A program made the position numbers and the translations under genes. Shown here piece by piece: positions 12,647 to 13,252 of a DNA stretch of 13,252 nucleotides. Position 1 is the first letter of the stretch; each line of letters begins with the position of its first letter. This DNA comes from Euryarchaeota archaeon UBA226. Its GTDB lineage: Archaea; Thermoplasmatota; Poseidoniia; Poseidoniales; Poseidoniaceae. Location: positions 1 through 13,252 of the forward strand of contig DAWL01000112.1 of the NCBI GenBank assembly GCA_002505935.1, in the 5' to 3' direction. Under the pieces are notes generated by a model. That model ran no database searches, was not told the origin of the DNA, and was given only the letters and a program-made list of their open reading frames with translations.

Positions 12647-13252
12647 TCAAACTCTTTCGATGACGGTTAGAGTGACTATGCCATTCTCCAGTTTCATCTC
12701 AACTTCATCTCCATCATTAACCTCTAGACATGGATCTTCATCAAAGGAGTGAGCATATGGAATCCCCAACAGCGAACAAGCAGGCATCGTCAAGGTACAA
12801 ACATCCCGATTAACCACAGCCAAAGGCCCAACACCAGTGTATGCAAGACCCATCAGAACATATGGAGCAACAGTTGAACCTGACCCCTTTGGAAAAATTA
12901 CTACTCTACCATCCAAAGCCTCGCCGTCCAATGGATGTCCTGTTTCCTCAACAACGCCAGTATCGCGATTGACAAAACCCAAGAAGGTCAAAGGAACATC
13001 GCTGCACAAGGCCTTACCACGCACTACCCATGACTCCTGACTGGCAAGTCCTTGGCCAATAATACTGGATTCGCCCTCTCGTTTCGATTTGTTGCTTCGG
13101 TGCTGTGGCCTATCTTGTGAACTATGCAATTCGACCCTTCCTTTCAGAAGGTTCGGATCAAAAGCATGAGCCACGCATTCCTCTAATCTAGCCACACTGG
13201 TAGGCATACGATTCAAGCCACTGGTCAGATAATGCTCAGCCTTGAGAGAGTT
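12647..13252 (-). CDS. Aconitase-X: catalytic-domain tail fused to a swivel domain (putative single-chain phosphomevalonate dehydratase), partial
   Basis: The frame is open to the right edge; 201 codons are visible before tandem stops (TGATGA). The first 38 residues, beginning NSLKAEHYLTSGLNR and ending with LEECVAHAF...LLKG, resemble the C-terminal tail of the aconitase-X catalytic subunit, where a 'TNS-x-K-x-x-HY' stretch is conserved. A polar linker (about 39-65) follows. Then comes a complete DUF126/swivel domain: GKAL, LTFLGFVNRDTGVV, GHPLDGEALDGRVVIFPKGS and GSTVAPYVLMGLA. In most archaea these are two subunits of mevalonate-5-phosphate dehydratase, which makes trans-anhydromevalonate phosphate with an iron-sulfur cluster held by the large subunit. 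Fused aconitase-X enzymes exist in bacteria and fungi, some acting on hydroxyproline, so the substrate is not certain. A TTG at 13216 could start a shorter swivel-only protein, but homology upstream argues against it. Confidence 0.8.
   Translation of the reverse strand, partial: NSLKAEHYLTSGLNRMPTSVARLEECVAHAFDPNLLKGRVELHSSQDRPQHRSNKSKREGESSIIGQGLASQESWVVRGKALCSDVPLTFLGFVNRDTGVVEETGHPLDGEALDGRVVIFPKGSGSTVAPYVLMGLAYTGVGPLAVVNRDVCTLTMPACSLLGIPYAHSFDEDPCLEVNDGDEVEMKLENGIVTLTVIERV

Overview
The window looks like a chromosomal piece of an uncultured euryarchaeon, most likely close to Marine Group II (Ca. Poseidoniales) or a related Thermoplasmata-like lineage. The grounds are tandem archaellins with a class III signal peptide, a neighbouring ArlF-like gene, archaeal TATA-like boxes, strong Shine-Dalgarno sites and an aconitase-X (phosphomevalonate dehydratase type) gene. 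The lineage is an inference from gene content; no marker gene in the window settles it. Genes are tightly packed. No gap exceeds about 140 bases, and I see no tRNA, rRNA, CRISPR array, insertion sequence or integrase.

Left part, minus strand (read right to left from about 9700 to 1). First comes a three-gene overlapping block: a small helical protein with a TerB-like tail (9257-9688), a 1695-residue secreted and membrane-anchored protein built of about nine Ig-like 'NTGN' domains (4180-9267), and a cytosolic coiled-coil protein ending in two related beta units (3080-4180). A 107-base gap with its own promoter follows. Then comes the start of an archaellum locus: two tandem archaellins (2403-2972 and 1803-2402), an ArlC/D/E-like adaptor (800-1750), and an enlarged ArlF-like gene that runs off the left edge (1-798). 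The remaining core motor genes (ArlG/H/I/J) would be expected beyond position 1.

Middle part, plus strand: an overlapping or nearly touching trio of a PrxQ/BCP peroxiredoxin (9850-10335), a left-handed beta-helix acyltransferase (10344-10838) and a flavin-reductase-like split-barrel protein with an extra N-terminal domain (10831-11640). It diverges from the surface-protein block across a 161-base intergenic region that probably carries both promoters.

Right part, minus strand: a nucleotide-sugar epimerase/dehydratase of the extended SDR family (11630-12622), tail-to-tail with the trio and overlapping it by 11 bases. Upstream of it lies a gene whose visible part joins the C-terminal tail of an aconitase-X catalytic domain to a complete swivel domain (12647-13252, open at the right edge), apparently a single-chain mevalonate-5-phosphate dehydratase.

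The most interesting structure is the surface block beside the archaellum genes. The giant Ig-repeat protein and the ArlF-like protein carry the same kind of Gly-x-Gly-Tyr beta-repeat insert. The block has the layout of an uncharacterised envelope complex: a large extracellular stalk, a five-helix anchor with a cytosolic tail, and two cytosolic partners. Its promoter shares a TATA core with the archaellin promoter. A working link to motility or attachment is inference.
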